Shown in pieces: positions 1 through 5,094 of a DNA stretch of 5,831 nucleotides (the stretch's first letter is position 1; each line of letters begins with the position of its first letter). The notes under the pieces were generated by a model. It made no database searches. It saw only the letters and a list, made by a program, of their open reading frames with translations, and was not told the origin of the DNA. The DNA is taken from contig JAICXI010000136.1 of assembly GCA_025980505.1 (NCBI GenBank), forward strand, positions 1 to 5,831, in the 5' to 3' direction. The stretch comes from a bacterium. Its GTDB lineage: Bacteria > Oederibacteriota > Muellerivitia > Muellerivitales > Muellerivitaceae. Position numbers and translations under genes: made by a program.

Positions 1-1474
1 AGTTCGATCCCGCGCCCAGCGTCAGGTTACCCAGGGTGACGGCCAGGGCCCCGCCTGCTCCCCCGTCGCCCGCCGTGCCGCCCGCGGTATCGTTCCACCC
101 GCCGCCGCCGTTGCCGCCGGAAAAATTAAGCTGGGTGGAAACCGCGATGGAAAAGGACCCCAGGGTGAGCGACAGGTCCCCGCCCCGCCCCCCGGCGCTG
201 GGCTGGGAACCCGAACCGCCGCTTCCGCCGTTTCCCGCCGCGACTTGGAAAAGCGATCCCGGGCCCAGGGACAAGATCCCAAGGGACACGCCCGCGTCGC
301 CGCCCCTGCCGCCGTCGCCCGGTCCCGCCGAGGTGGGGCCCACGTTGCCGCCCGTGCCCCCCGCGACGCGGAAACTGGCCGAGGGGCCAGCCAGGCTCAC
401 GCTCCCGCCGTTGTAAAAGGCGTTGCCGCCGTCGCCGCCGGTCGAGGAACCCGAGCCGCCCAGGCCGCCGGCCACGCTCAAGTTGGAACTGGCCAAACCC
501 ACGTAGGAGCCGATGGAGGCGAAAGCACTTCCACCCGCGCCGCCCAACGAAACCCCGCCGCCCCCGCTCCCCCCTTGCGTGGAAAGGCCCTGCGTCAGGG
601 AAACGGAATTCGAAATCAAGGTGGCCGCCCCCCCCGCGCCGCCCGTCACGCCGGACCCGCCCAAACCCCCGGCGACGTTGAAGTTACCGTAGGGCCCGCT
701 GGAAATGGATTGGAAGGAAACCGAAGCCGATCCCCCCGACCCGCCCCGGTTGCTGCCGTTGCCCGAATCGATGGCGCTTCCGCCGCTGCCGCCGGACACC
801 TGGAAAAAAAAGCCGGGAGCCGCCAGGCTGTTTCCCACCGCCACGGCCGATCCGCCCGCGCCGCCCGCGTCGCCGCTGCCGTTGGTGTCGGTCACGCTCC
901 CGCCGCTTCCCGCCAGCAGGGCCGCGCCCTGGCCCACGTTCCAACTTCCCACGGTGACGGCCGCGTTGCCGCCGTCCTGGCCGGAAAGGCCCACGCCGCC
1001 CGAAGCGGAGACTCCGGCACCGGCGCCGGCGAAAAGGTCGGCATAAACGCCGGACCCGATGGTCCAAGTCGAAGCGGTCACCGAGGCGTCCAATCCGCCG
1101 CCCAACGCCCCGTTGTTTTGGAAGACCAGGTTGTTTTGCTGGTTGAAACCCTGCTGGAAAAGCAACTGGGCCTGGCCGTTGTTTTGACCCGTCAAGTTGA
1201 GGTCCGGGCCCAGGAAGGTTACGGTTTGGGAGAAGGAAGCCAGCGGCTGGGTGAGGGTGACCCCCCCCACGGAGTTGGCGAGTCGCAGGGAGCCGCCGCC
1301 CGCCGCATTCAAGGTGGTGACGGCCCAGCCCAGGGAACCCGCGCTTGGGTCCCCCGCGTTGGTGGTGACGGTCACGGCGCTCTGGGCGAAGAGGAGCGGG
1401 CAAGGCGGAAACAAAACCAGGGCTACGGCCGTTAAAAGAGGTGCGAACCTTTGAGGAGTCCACCACTTATTCAT
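1..1474 (-). CDS. Secreted glycine/serine-rich repeat surface protein (beta-helix/adhesin-like), 3' end outside window
   Basis: The frame is open from an ATG at 1474 to the left edge: 491 codons with no stop. Residues 1-30 look like a signal peptide: Lys3 and Arg9, a hydrophobic core (LLTAVALVLF), and a likely cut after LFA before Gln31. Residues 33-95 (AVTVTTNAGDPSAGSLGWAV, then a Leu/Val/Thr-rich stretch) resemble the N-terminal module of CSLREA-type or autotransporter beta-helix proteins. Residues 96-121 are rich in Asn and Gln. From about 136 onward come roughly nine degenerate units of 34-43 residues: a short beta-like stretch (for example SNLSVAGG, then LGGSGSSTGGDGGNA), with GGxGG loops alternating with Val/Leu/Phe strands. 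The ribosome site is weak: GGGGG six bases before ATG. No anchor or barrel domain is visible because the end is missing. Exported surface protein is well supported; adhesin function is inferred. Two eight-base G runs lie in the frame. Confidence 0.8.
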   Translation of the reverse strand, partial: MNKWWTPQRFAPLLTAVALVLFPPCPLLFAQSAVTVTTNAGDPSAGSLGWAVTTLNAAGGGSLRLANSVGGVTLTQPLASFSQTVTFLGPDLNLTGQNNGQAQLLFQQGFNQQNNLVFQNNGALGGGLDASVTASTWTIGSGVYADLFAGAGAGVSASGGVGLSGQDGGNAAVTVGSWNVGQGAALLAGSGGSVTDTNGSGDAGGAGGSAVAVGNSLAAPGFFFQVSGGSGGSAIDSGNGSNRGGSGGSASVSFQSISSGPYGNFNVAGGLGGSGVTGGAGGAATLISNSVSLTQGLSTQGGSGGGGVSLGGAGGSAFASIGSYVGLASSNLSVAGGLGGSGSSTGGDGGNAFYNGGSVSLAGPSASFRVAGGTGGNVGPTSAGPGDGGRGGDAGVSLGILSLGPGSLFQVAAGNGGSGGSGSQPSAGGRGGDLSLTLGSFSIAVSTQLNFSGGNGGGGWNDTAGGTAGDGGAGGALAVTLGNLTLGAGSN

Positions 1475-1622
1475 ATTGATCCCCCGACAAGGATTGGGGA
1501 AACAGCGGCGGTACCCCGGGCTCTCCCCTAAGGGATCCGGGATTTCCTTTGCCCCGATCCTTCATCATGATGAAGGCTTCATCGGATACCCAAAACCCAT
1601 CAAGGATAGCAACTTCCGGCAT
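1467..1622 (-). CDS. Possible 51-residue leader ORF overlapping the surface-protein start
   Basis: An ATG at 1622, three bases after the glycosyltransferase stop, opens 51 codons that end in TAA at 1469-1467. It overlaps the surface-protein ATG (1474) by eight bases. It begins MPEVAILDGFWVSDEAFIMM and becomes Gly/Pro-rich. The first half is less GC-rich at third positions than neighbouring genes. There is no Shine-Dalgarno sequence before the ATG (the upstream bases are pyrimidine-rich), and the same bases contain inverted repeats. I recognise no family. It could be a coupled leader peptide or simply a chance open frame in a structured leader; chance is the more likely explanation. Confidence 0.2.
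   Translation of the reverse strand: MPEVAILDGFWVSDEAFIMMKDRGKGNPGSLRGEPGVPPLFPQSLSGDQYE
1498..1585 (-). promoter_or_regulatory. Structured leader of the surface-protein gene (two nested inverted-repeat blocks)
   Basis: The 150-base gap between the glycosyltransferase and the surface protein holds two foldable blocks. Block one: an 18-base perfect palindrome, CCTTCATCATGATGAAGG (1559-1576), flanked by CCGAT (1554-1558) and ATCGG (1581-1585), which also pair. A third copy of the GATGAAG word just 5' on the minus strand could form a competing pairing. Block two: GGAAA/TTTCC (1498-1502 with 1543-1547) encloses CCCGG/CCGGG (1515-1519 with 1537-1541), which encloses TCCC/GGGA (1524-1527 with 1532-1535) around a four-base loop. 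No U-run follows, so this is not a standard intrinsic terminator. A structured 5' leader or riboswitch-like element is an inference; a protein-binding palindrome is an alternative. Confidence 0.4.
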
Positions 1623-1624
1623 AT

Positions 1625-2776
1625 TTAGGGGAGGAGTCCGGTTTTTTTCAAACAGGCGTCGTAAAGTTCCTCGATTTCCCCGAGCATCCGTTCGATCCGG
1701 AAGCTGCCCTTCAGCGCCTTCCGGCCCGCTTCGCCCATTTTCCGGGCCTCCCGGGGGCGGGTTAAAAGCCGCTCCAGGCTTTGGGCCATGCCTTCCGTGT
1801 CGTGGGGGGGAAGCAGGTAACCCGTGACGCCTTCCTCCACCGCCTCCGGCGTACCCGAGACGGCCGTGGCCACCACGGGTTTCCCCGCAGCCATGGCCTG
1901 CAGCACGACCCGGGGCAGCCCCTCGTAAAGGGACGTCAGCAAAAGGACGTCCGCGGCCGCCAATAGTTCGGCCACGTCGTCCCGCCATCCCAGGAGCAGG
2001 AAGTTTCCTTCCAATCCCCTTTCCAATATCTCCCTCTCGACTTTCCCGCGAAGCGGCCCGTCGCCCGCCCAAAGGAAAAGCACGTAAGGCAGGCCCCCTT
2101 TCAGCCGTTCGGCCGTCCGCACCACGTCCAGGGGGGATTTCTGCTTCTTGAAGTTGGACAGCACCAGCACACAGGGACGGCCCTTGGACTTGAATTTCTT
2201 GCGGGCCCTCAAGGCCCCGAAAAGCGGGAGCCGGCAGGCTTCGGGATCGATGCCGCTGTGGATCACCCGGTACTGCCCCTCCCGCCCGATCCCGGCGGCC
2301 AGGCCCGCTTGCTTGTTTTCCACGCTGACGGCGATGAGGGCGTCGGTGAAGCGGGCGGCCCACCGCTCGAGGGCCTGGTAAATCCACCGCAGGGGGAAAA
2401 ACTGGCCGGGGTGGAAACCCCAGCCGTGCACCGTATGGACGACGCAAGGCACCCCCGCCCGGCGGGCCGCCCACCGGCCCAGGATGCCCGCCTTGGAGCT
2501 GTGCGTGTGGACCAGGTCGACCTTTTCGGACTTCAGGATTTCGGTGATCCGGTCCAGCGCCCTCCAATCCCAAAAGGGGCGGACGGGATGCTTGAGTTCG
2601 GGGAGGAAGTAGGTTTTTAAGCCGGGGATTTTTCGGGCGGCGCCGTCCAGGTAGCCGCCCCCGCCCGAAAGGAGCAGGATGTCGTATTTGCGGCGGTCAT
2701 GGCGGGCGCAGCAATAAAGGGTGTTTTGCTGGGCGCCGCCCAACTCCAGGCGGGTGATGATGTGGGCGACCTTCAC
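1625..2776 (-). CDS. Glycosyltransferase family 4 (GT-B fold)
   Basis: This enzyme probably transfers a sugar from a nucleotide donor to a growing surface glycan at the cytoplasmic membrane face. From GTG 2776 it is 383 residues, a normal GT4 length. The N-terminal Rossmann half starts VKVAHIITRLELGGAQQNTL, with the family GGAQ loop at 13-16 and THSSKAGILGR at 91-101. The C-terminal half has HSGID (173-177), KKQKSPLD (210-217), AGDGPLR (237-243) and SLYEGLPRVVLQAMAAGKPV (282-301). In the last, the usual EX7E pair is Glu285 and Gln293, so the second Glu is replaced. No signal peptide or membrane span is seen. An in-frame GTG at 2872 with AAGGGG before it would add 32 low-complexity residues. 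I prefer 2776 because homologues begin at that beta strand and the added stretch covers a hairpin. It follows the epimerase in the same direction, suggesting one glycan pathway. Acceptor and donor are unknown. Confidence 0.9.
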   Translation of the reverse strand: MKVAHIITRLELGGAQQNTLYCCARHDRRKYDILLLSGGGGYLDGAARKIPGLKTYFLPELKHPVRPFWDWRALDRITEILKSEKVDLVHTHSSKAGILGRWAARRAGVPCVVHTVHGWGFHPGQFFPLRWIYQALERWAARFTDALIAVSVENKQAGLAAGIGREGQYRVIHSGIDPEACRLPLFGALRARKKFKSKGRPCVLVLSNFKKQKSPLDVVRTAERLKGGLPYVLFLWAGDGPLRGKVEREILERGLEGNFLLLGWRDDVAELLAAADVLLLTSLYEGLPRVVLQAMAAGKPVVATAVSGTPEAVEEGVTGYLLPPHDTEGMAQSLERLLTRPREARKMGEAGRKALKGSFRIERMLGEIEELYDACLKKTGLLP

Positions 2777-2838
2777 CCTTTGGGGGTTGGAAGCCTTGAA
2801 TTTGAAATTTGGAATCGGAACCACCCCCCCAGGATGCG

Positions 2839-2860
2839 GGGGCTCCCGCGAAAGAGCCCC
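2839..2860. repeat. Seven-bp inverted repeat between epimerase and glycosyltransferase
   Basis: GGGGCTC at 2839-2845 pairs with GAGCCCC at 2854-2860 around an eight-base loop. No U-run follows on either side. It falls inside the optional 32-codon extension of the glycosyltransferase, which is one reason to favour the later GTG start. Its role is unknown; mRNA stability or processing between the two genes is possible. Confidence 0.4.
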
Positions 2861-2876
2861 GGCGTTGAACACCGGT

Positions 2877-2908
2877 CCCCTTCCGGGTATCCGGCGGGGT
2901 TTATTTTA
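2877..2908 (+). terminator. Terminator-like hairpin oriented on the plus strand, just past the epimerase stop
   Basis: CCCC (2877-2880) pairs with GGGG (2896-2899), and inside it CCGG (2883-2886) pairs with CCGG (2891-2894) around GTAT. On the plus strand the stem is followed at once by TTTATTTTA. This is the shape of a Rho-independent terminator, but it would stop plus-strand RNA, and no plus-strand gene lies to its left. On the minus strand the hairpin comes straight after the epimerase TAA with no U-run after it, so it need not end the operon. It may stop antisense transcription, or it may be chance. Confidence 0.3.
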
Positions 2909-4039
2909 TGCTTCCGGGGTTTCCTTGGGGGCTTCTTCCGGGGCGGGTGCCGCGGTTTCCTTGCCGGCCTTTCCGGCCTTGGCCTTGCGGGCCGCCTTTT
3001 TCCCGGCTTTTTCATCGGCCTTGGCCTGGGCCAGGGCTTCGGTGTCCACACCCGTGATGGGCTGGGCTTGGGCCCGGATGGCTTGTTCCTCGTCCTCCGA
3101 CTGGACGAACTTTTGCATCCATTCCCATTGCCGGGCCAACCCTTCCCTCAAGGGGGTCTTGGGCTTGGTCCCGAAAATCCCCTCCAGCTTGGTCCTGTCG
3201 GCCCGGGTGGACATCACATCCCCTTTTTGCCGCTCCAGGAAGGTCTTGGGGCAGCTTTTCCCGCTGATTTCCTCCAGCAAGGCGAGGGCTTCCAGGAGCG
3301 TGGTGGGCGATCCTCCGCCCACGTTCACCACCTGGCCCACGGCCTCCTCCACCGTCAGCGCGGCCGCGATGGTTTCCACCACGTCGTCCACGTAGGTGAA
3401 GTCGCGCACCTGTTGCCCGTCGCCGTAAATGGAAATGGCCGCGTCATGCAGGATGCTGTGGCAGAAACGGTTGAAAGCCATGTCGGGCCTTTGGCCCGGG
3501 CCGTAAACGGAAAAAAAGCGCAGGGACACGGTGGGCATGCGGTATTCCTGGTGGTATAGCTGGCACAGGTTCTCGGCCGCCAGCTTGGTGACGCCATAGG
3601 GGCTGCGGGGGCGGCACATCATCTCCTCGTTCAAGACCTCCCCCACGTCGCCGTAAACCGAGGAGGAAGAGGCGTAAACGAAGCGCTTGAGTTTGTTGCC
3701 CTTGGACTCCTCCAGCAGCTTTTGCGTGACCTGGAGGTTGTTGGTCACGTAACGGTGGAAGGACGCCCCCCAGGAACCGCGCACGCCCGGCTGGGCGGCC
3801 AGGTGCACCACGGCTTCCATGCCCTTGAGGACCTTGATGAGCGCCATGGTGGACAAATTGTCCTCCACCAGCTTGAACTGGGGGCTCAGGAGGATGGGCA
3901 ACAGGTTTTTTTCCTTCTGGCTGCGCGAATAATAAACGTCGAAATCATCCACTCCCATAACCTCGTGGCCTTCCTTAATGAGCCTGGCCGCCACGTGGGA
4001 GCCGATGAACCCGGCGCAACCGGTTACGAGCACTTTCAC
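2906..4039 (-). CDS. NAD-dependent epimerase/dehydratase, UDP-sugar 4-epimerase type
   Basis: This is an extended short-chain dehydrogenase that likely inverts C4 of a UDP-sugar (UDP-glucuronate or UDP-glucose class) with bound NAD, in the cytoplasm, supplying donors for glycan synthesis. The start is GTG 4039 with AGGGG six bases upstream. The nucleotide-binding loop is TGCAGFIG (6-13), with Asp31/Asp32 at the end of beta-2. HLAAQPGVR is at 79-87, the catalytic Ser region ASSSSVYG at 123-130, and the YxxxK pair is Tyr148 and Lys152. RFFSVYGPGQRPDMAF (174-189) and YGDGQQVRDFTYVDDV (205-220) are typical of UDP-glucuronate 4-epimerase-like enzymes. The catalytic domain ends near 312 (EGLARQWEWM at 299-308). 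The last 65 residues are an extra tail rich in Lys, Ala, Glu and Pro, probably disordered. Donor specificity cannot be fixed from sequence alone. The start region is duplicated upstream. Confidence 0.92.
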   Translation of the reverse strand: MKVLVTGCAGFIGSHVAARLIKEGHEVMGVDDFDVYYSRSQKEKNLLPILLSPQFKLVEDNLSTMALIKVLKGMEAVVHLAAQPGVRGSWGASFHRYVTNNLQVTQKLLEESKGNKLKRFVYASSSSVYGDVGEVLNEEMMCRPRSPYGVTKLAAENLCQLYHQEYRMPTVSLRFFSVYGPGQRPDMAFNRFCHSILHDAAISIYGDGQQVRDFTYVDDVVETIAAALTVEEAVGQVVNVGGGSPTTLLEALALLEEISGKSCPKTFLERQKGDVMSTRADRTKLEGIFGTKPKTPLREGLARQWEWMQKFVQSEDEEQAIRAQAQPITGVDTEALAQAKADEKAGKKAARKAKAGKAGKETAAPAPEEAPKETPEA

Positions 4040-4052
4040 TGTTTTCCCCTTT
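4006..4052. repeat. Direct repeat, copy A (epimerase start and ribosome site)
   Basis: This 47-base segment covers the first eleven codons of the epimerase, its GTG and its AAAGGGG ribosome site. It recurs at 4125-4171 with only two differences (4025 against 4144, and 4028 against 4147). Both fall at third codon positions and are silent. Confidence 0.9.
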
Positions 4053-4158
4053 GAAGAGCTGAATTACCAAAGATAACTAGGTTCGACCCCTTCCCCGTTC
4101 CGGCCATATGGATATGGGAAGGGGTGAACCCGGCGCAACCGGTCACAAGCACTTTCAC
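4036..4158 (-). pseudogene. Remnant of a second epimerase start; 40-residue frame overlapping the real epimerase GTG
   Basis: GTG at 4158 has the same ribosome site as the epimerase (AAAAGGGG, then AAAACA). It encodes MKVLVTGCAGF, identical to the epimerase N-terminus, then diverges at residue 12 (TPSHIHMAGTGKGSNLVIFG). The frame ends with TGA at 4038-4036, sharing GTGA with the real epimerase start at 4039. The Rossmann glycine loop is cut before its last Gly, so no enzyme is made. It could be debris of a tandem paralogue or, because of the four-base overlap and good ribosome site, a translated leader peptide coupled to the epimerase. The duplication is seen directly; translation is inferred. 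Confidence 0.6.
4080..4130 (-). repeat. Fifteen-bp inverted repeat with one bulged base, inside the leader frame
   Basis: GGTTC (4080-4084) pairs with GAACC (4126-4130), and ACCCCTTCCC (4086-4095) pairs with GGGAAGGGGT (4116-4125); base 4085 is bulged. The loop is 20 bases and includes CCATATGG. The right arm runs into direct repeat copy B. There is no U-run after the stem on the minus strand, so termination is unlikely. It could be an mRNA structure opened by ribosomes translating the 40-residue frame, or the footprint of a small inverted-repeat element. Confidence 0.6.
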
Positions 4159-4171
4159 TGTTTTCCCCTTT
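4125..4171. repeat. Direct repeat, copy B (upstream duplicate of epimerase start)
   Basis: This matches 4006-4052 at 45 of 47 bases with an offset of 119 bases. Because 119 is not a multiple of three, the copy is out of frame with the real epimerase. The 72 bases between the copies contain most of the inverted repeat and no recognised gene. Confidence 0.9.
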
Positions 4172-4742
4172 TAGTCCAAAATCCGGAATTCAACCGGGTC
4201 CCCGGCTTGGCCAGGGGCTTTAACCTTCCGGGACGAAGGACCCGTCATTCGCCCCGAAATCATAATCATATCTTCCGTTGAAGCCAATGAAAAAGCCATG
4301 AAACAAGGCGTATTTTTCCGCCCGCCGGGGGGATCTTCCGCCCCGGCGCCCTTCGGGGCCTCCCGGTTCCTGGCGGCACCCGCGCGCCGGCCCCGCGCGC
4401 CGATGCGGGTCCGGCGACCCGGTTTTTCCTTCCGCTTCAAATGACAAATTAAGTTCATTTTATTTTTGGAACTATGTGCCGGGCGCCAATTCGCAGTTGA
4501 TTTGACGTCGATCCCCCCCTCCCTCGAGGGGAGCCCTTCGAGGGCCTCAGGGCAAAAGGGCCGGCGCGAGGGTGATTTCACGAGTTTCACTACACCCCTC
4601 ACCCACCCCATCTCCCCAAAAGCTCTCCTAGGGAATAACCCCTCTATACCCATCCAAACCGCGACGCAAGGGGCGAGGGTTGTTGGGAACCGACGTCCAG
4701 TGCATCGTTCCCTTATTTTTTTCATTTACCCCAGGAGGTTCC
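4172..4742. other. Intergenic region without a supported gene
   Basis: Long frames cross this stretch (for example 4171-4725 on the minus strand), but they are Arg/Gly/Pro-rich, lack convincing ribosome sites and match no family I know. Composition is patchy: 4240-4315 is moderate GC, 4316-4430 very GC-rich with a GCCC-TTCG-GGGC stem-loop (4348-4359), and 4436-4475 AT-rich. The AT-rich island is the best place for a promoter, but I find no convincing -35/-10 pair on either strand. The part from 4243 to 4320 has peptide-like open frames on both strands and may be the remnant of a gene. Confidence 0.5.
4521..4545. repeat. Two adjacent short palindromes
   Basis: CCCTCGAGGG (4521-4530) is a perfect ten-base palindrome. 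GCCCTTCGAGGGC (4533-4545) is a five-bp stem with a three-base centre. The two share the core CCCT-CGAGGG. This resembles small intergenic palindromic repeats of the REP kind, but whether it recurs in the genome cannot be told from this window. Confidence 0.35.
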
Positions 4743-4912
4743 AACCTTTCCGCCGATGCGGCGGACTGGGTGCCACCTCCAGCACCGCCTTCAGTGCCAG
4801 GGAGAACCAGTCCTCGCTGGTCTTCAACAACGCCATTTGGGTTATCGGCGGCATCCAAAACGGCTTCCATGTCAACGATGTCCGGCATTCGCCCTGGGCG
4901 TCCGCCCCCCCT
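4743..4912 (+). pseudogene. Frameshifted, truncated kelch-repeat gene fragment
   Basis: One frame (from 4743) reads NLSADAADWV. After a shift near 4772 the next frame reads ATSSTAFSARENQSSLVFNN, then AIWVIGGIQNG and HVNDV up to 4882. These align with the intact downstream kelch gene: SLSSDGTDWI, then ATSSGR, then SVVFNDKLWMLGG and LNDTW. After NDV the expected Trp codon TGG is CGG (4883-4885), and the following SPDG-type turn is broken around a seven-C run (4905-4911). The copy lacks a start and a signal sequence, and has no second repeat. A possible final piece in the first frame ends NVSVALIDF at 5079-5081. It is best read as a decayed paralogue of the downstream gene. An AGGAGG at 4733-4738 lies too far from any in-frame ATG. 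Confidence 0.65.
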
Positions 4913-4950
4913 GGAAGCGAAAGATTCCGGCGGGGAACTTCGGGGCGGCT

Positions 4951-4982
4951 TCTCCCGCACTTTTCATGGAAGGAGCGGGAGA
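4951..4982. repeat. Eight-bp inverted repeat after the kelch remnant
   Basis: TCTCCCGC (4951-4958) pairs with GCGGGAGA (4975-4982) around a 16-base loop. No T-run follows on the plus strand and no A-run precedes it, so it does not qualify as an intrinsic terminator. It may be a leftover of the decayed gene or a structure in the leader of the intact kelch gene. Confidence 0.35.
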
Positions 4983-5039
4983 GGCCGGGAGCCACGGAAG
5001 TTTGAACTAAAAACGGCAAAAAAACTGAATGGTAATCCG

Positions 5040-5088
5040 GCCGCCAAGGGTAACGTCAGTGTAGCCCTTATCGATTTCTGAAGGCGGC
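5040..5088 (+). promoter_or_regulatory. Possible leader hairpin masking the kelch-gene ribosome site
   Basis: GCCGCC (5040-5045) can pair with GGCGGC (5083-5088), and directly inside it AAGGG (5046-5050) pairs with CCCTT (5065-5069), leaving one 13-base bulge. The 3' arm overlaps the likely ribosome site GAAGG (5080-5084), ten bases before ATG 5095. Folding would reduce ribosome access. The pairing is visible; control of translation is inference, and a long bulge weakens the fold. Confidence 0.3.
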
Positions 5089-5094
5089 ACTATA

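Noticed and set aside
245..1435. Long plus-strand open frame of 396 codons opposite the surface-protein gene
   Set aside because: It is the shadow of the Gly-rich minus-strand gene: Ala/Gly/Arg/Pro-biased, no signal or family motif, while the minus frame has a signal peptide and ordered repeats.
1467..2573. Minus-strand 368-codon frame overlapping the glycosyltransferase
   Set aside because: It is an off-frame reading of the glycosyltransferase with Pro/Gly/Arg-rich content; only its last 51 codons lie in non-coding DNA and are treated separately.
2699..3559. Plus-strand 286-codon frame opposite the epimerase
   Set aside because: It is antisense to clear epimerase motifs (TGCAGFIG, YGVTK), with Gly/Leu-rich shadow composition and no plausible start signals.
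4171..4725. Minus-strand 184-codon frame in the intergenic gap
   Set aside because: Composition is Arg/Gly/Pro-biased, it crosses palindromes and an AT-rich island, has no good ribosome site and resembles no family.
5002..5036. TTGAAC with a downstream -10 as a kelch-gene promoter
   Set aside because: At 17-18 base spacing the -10 candidates (CTGAAT, TGAATG) match poorly; not enough to call a promoter.
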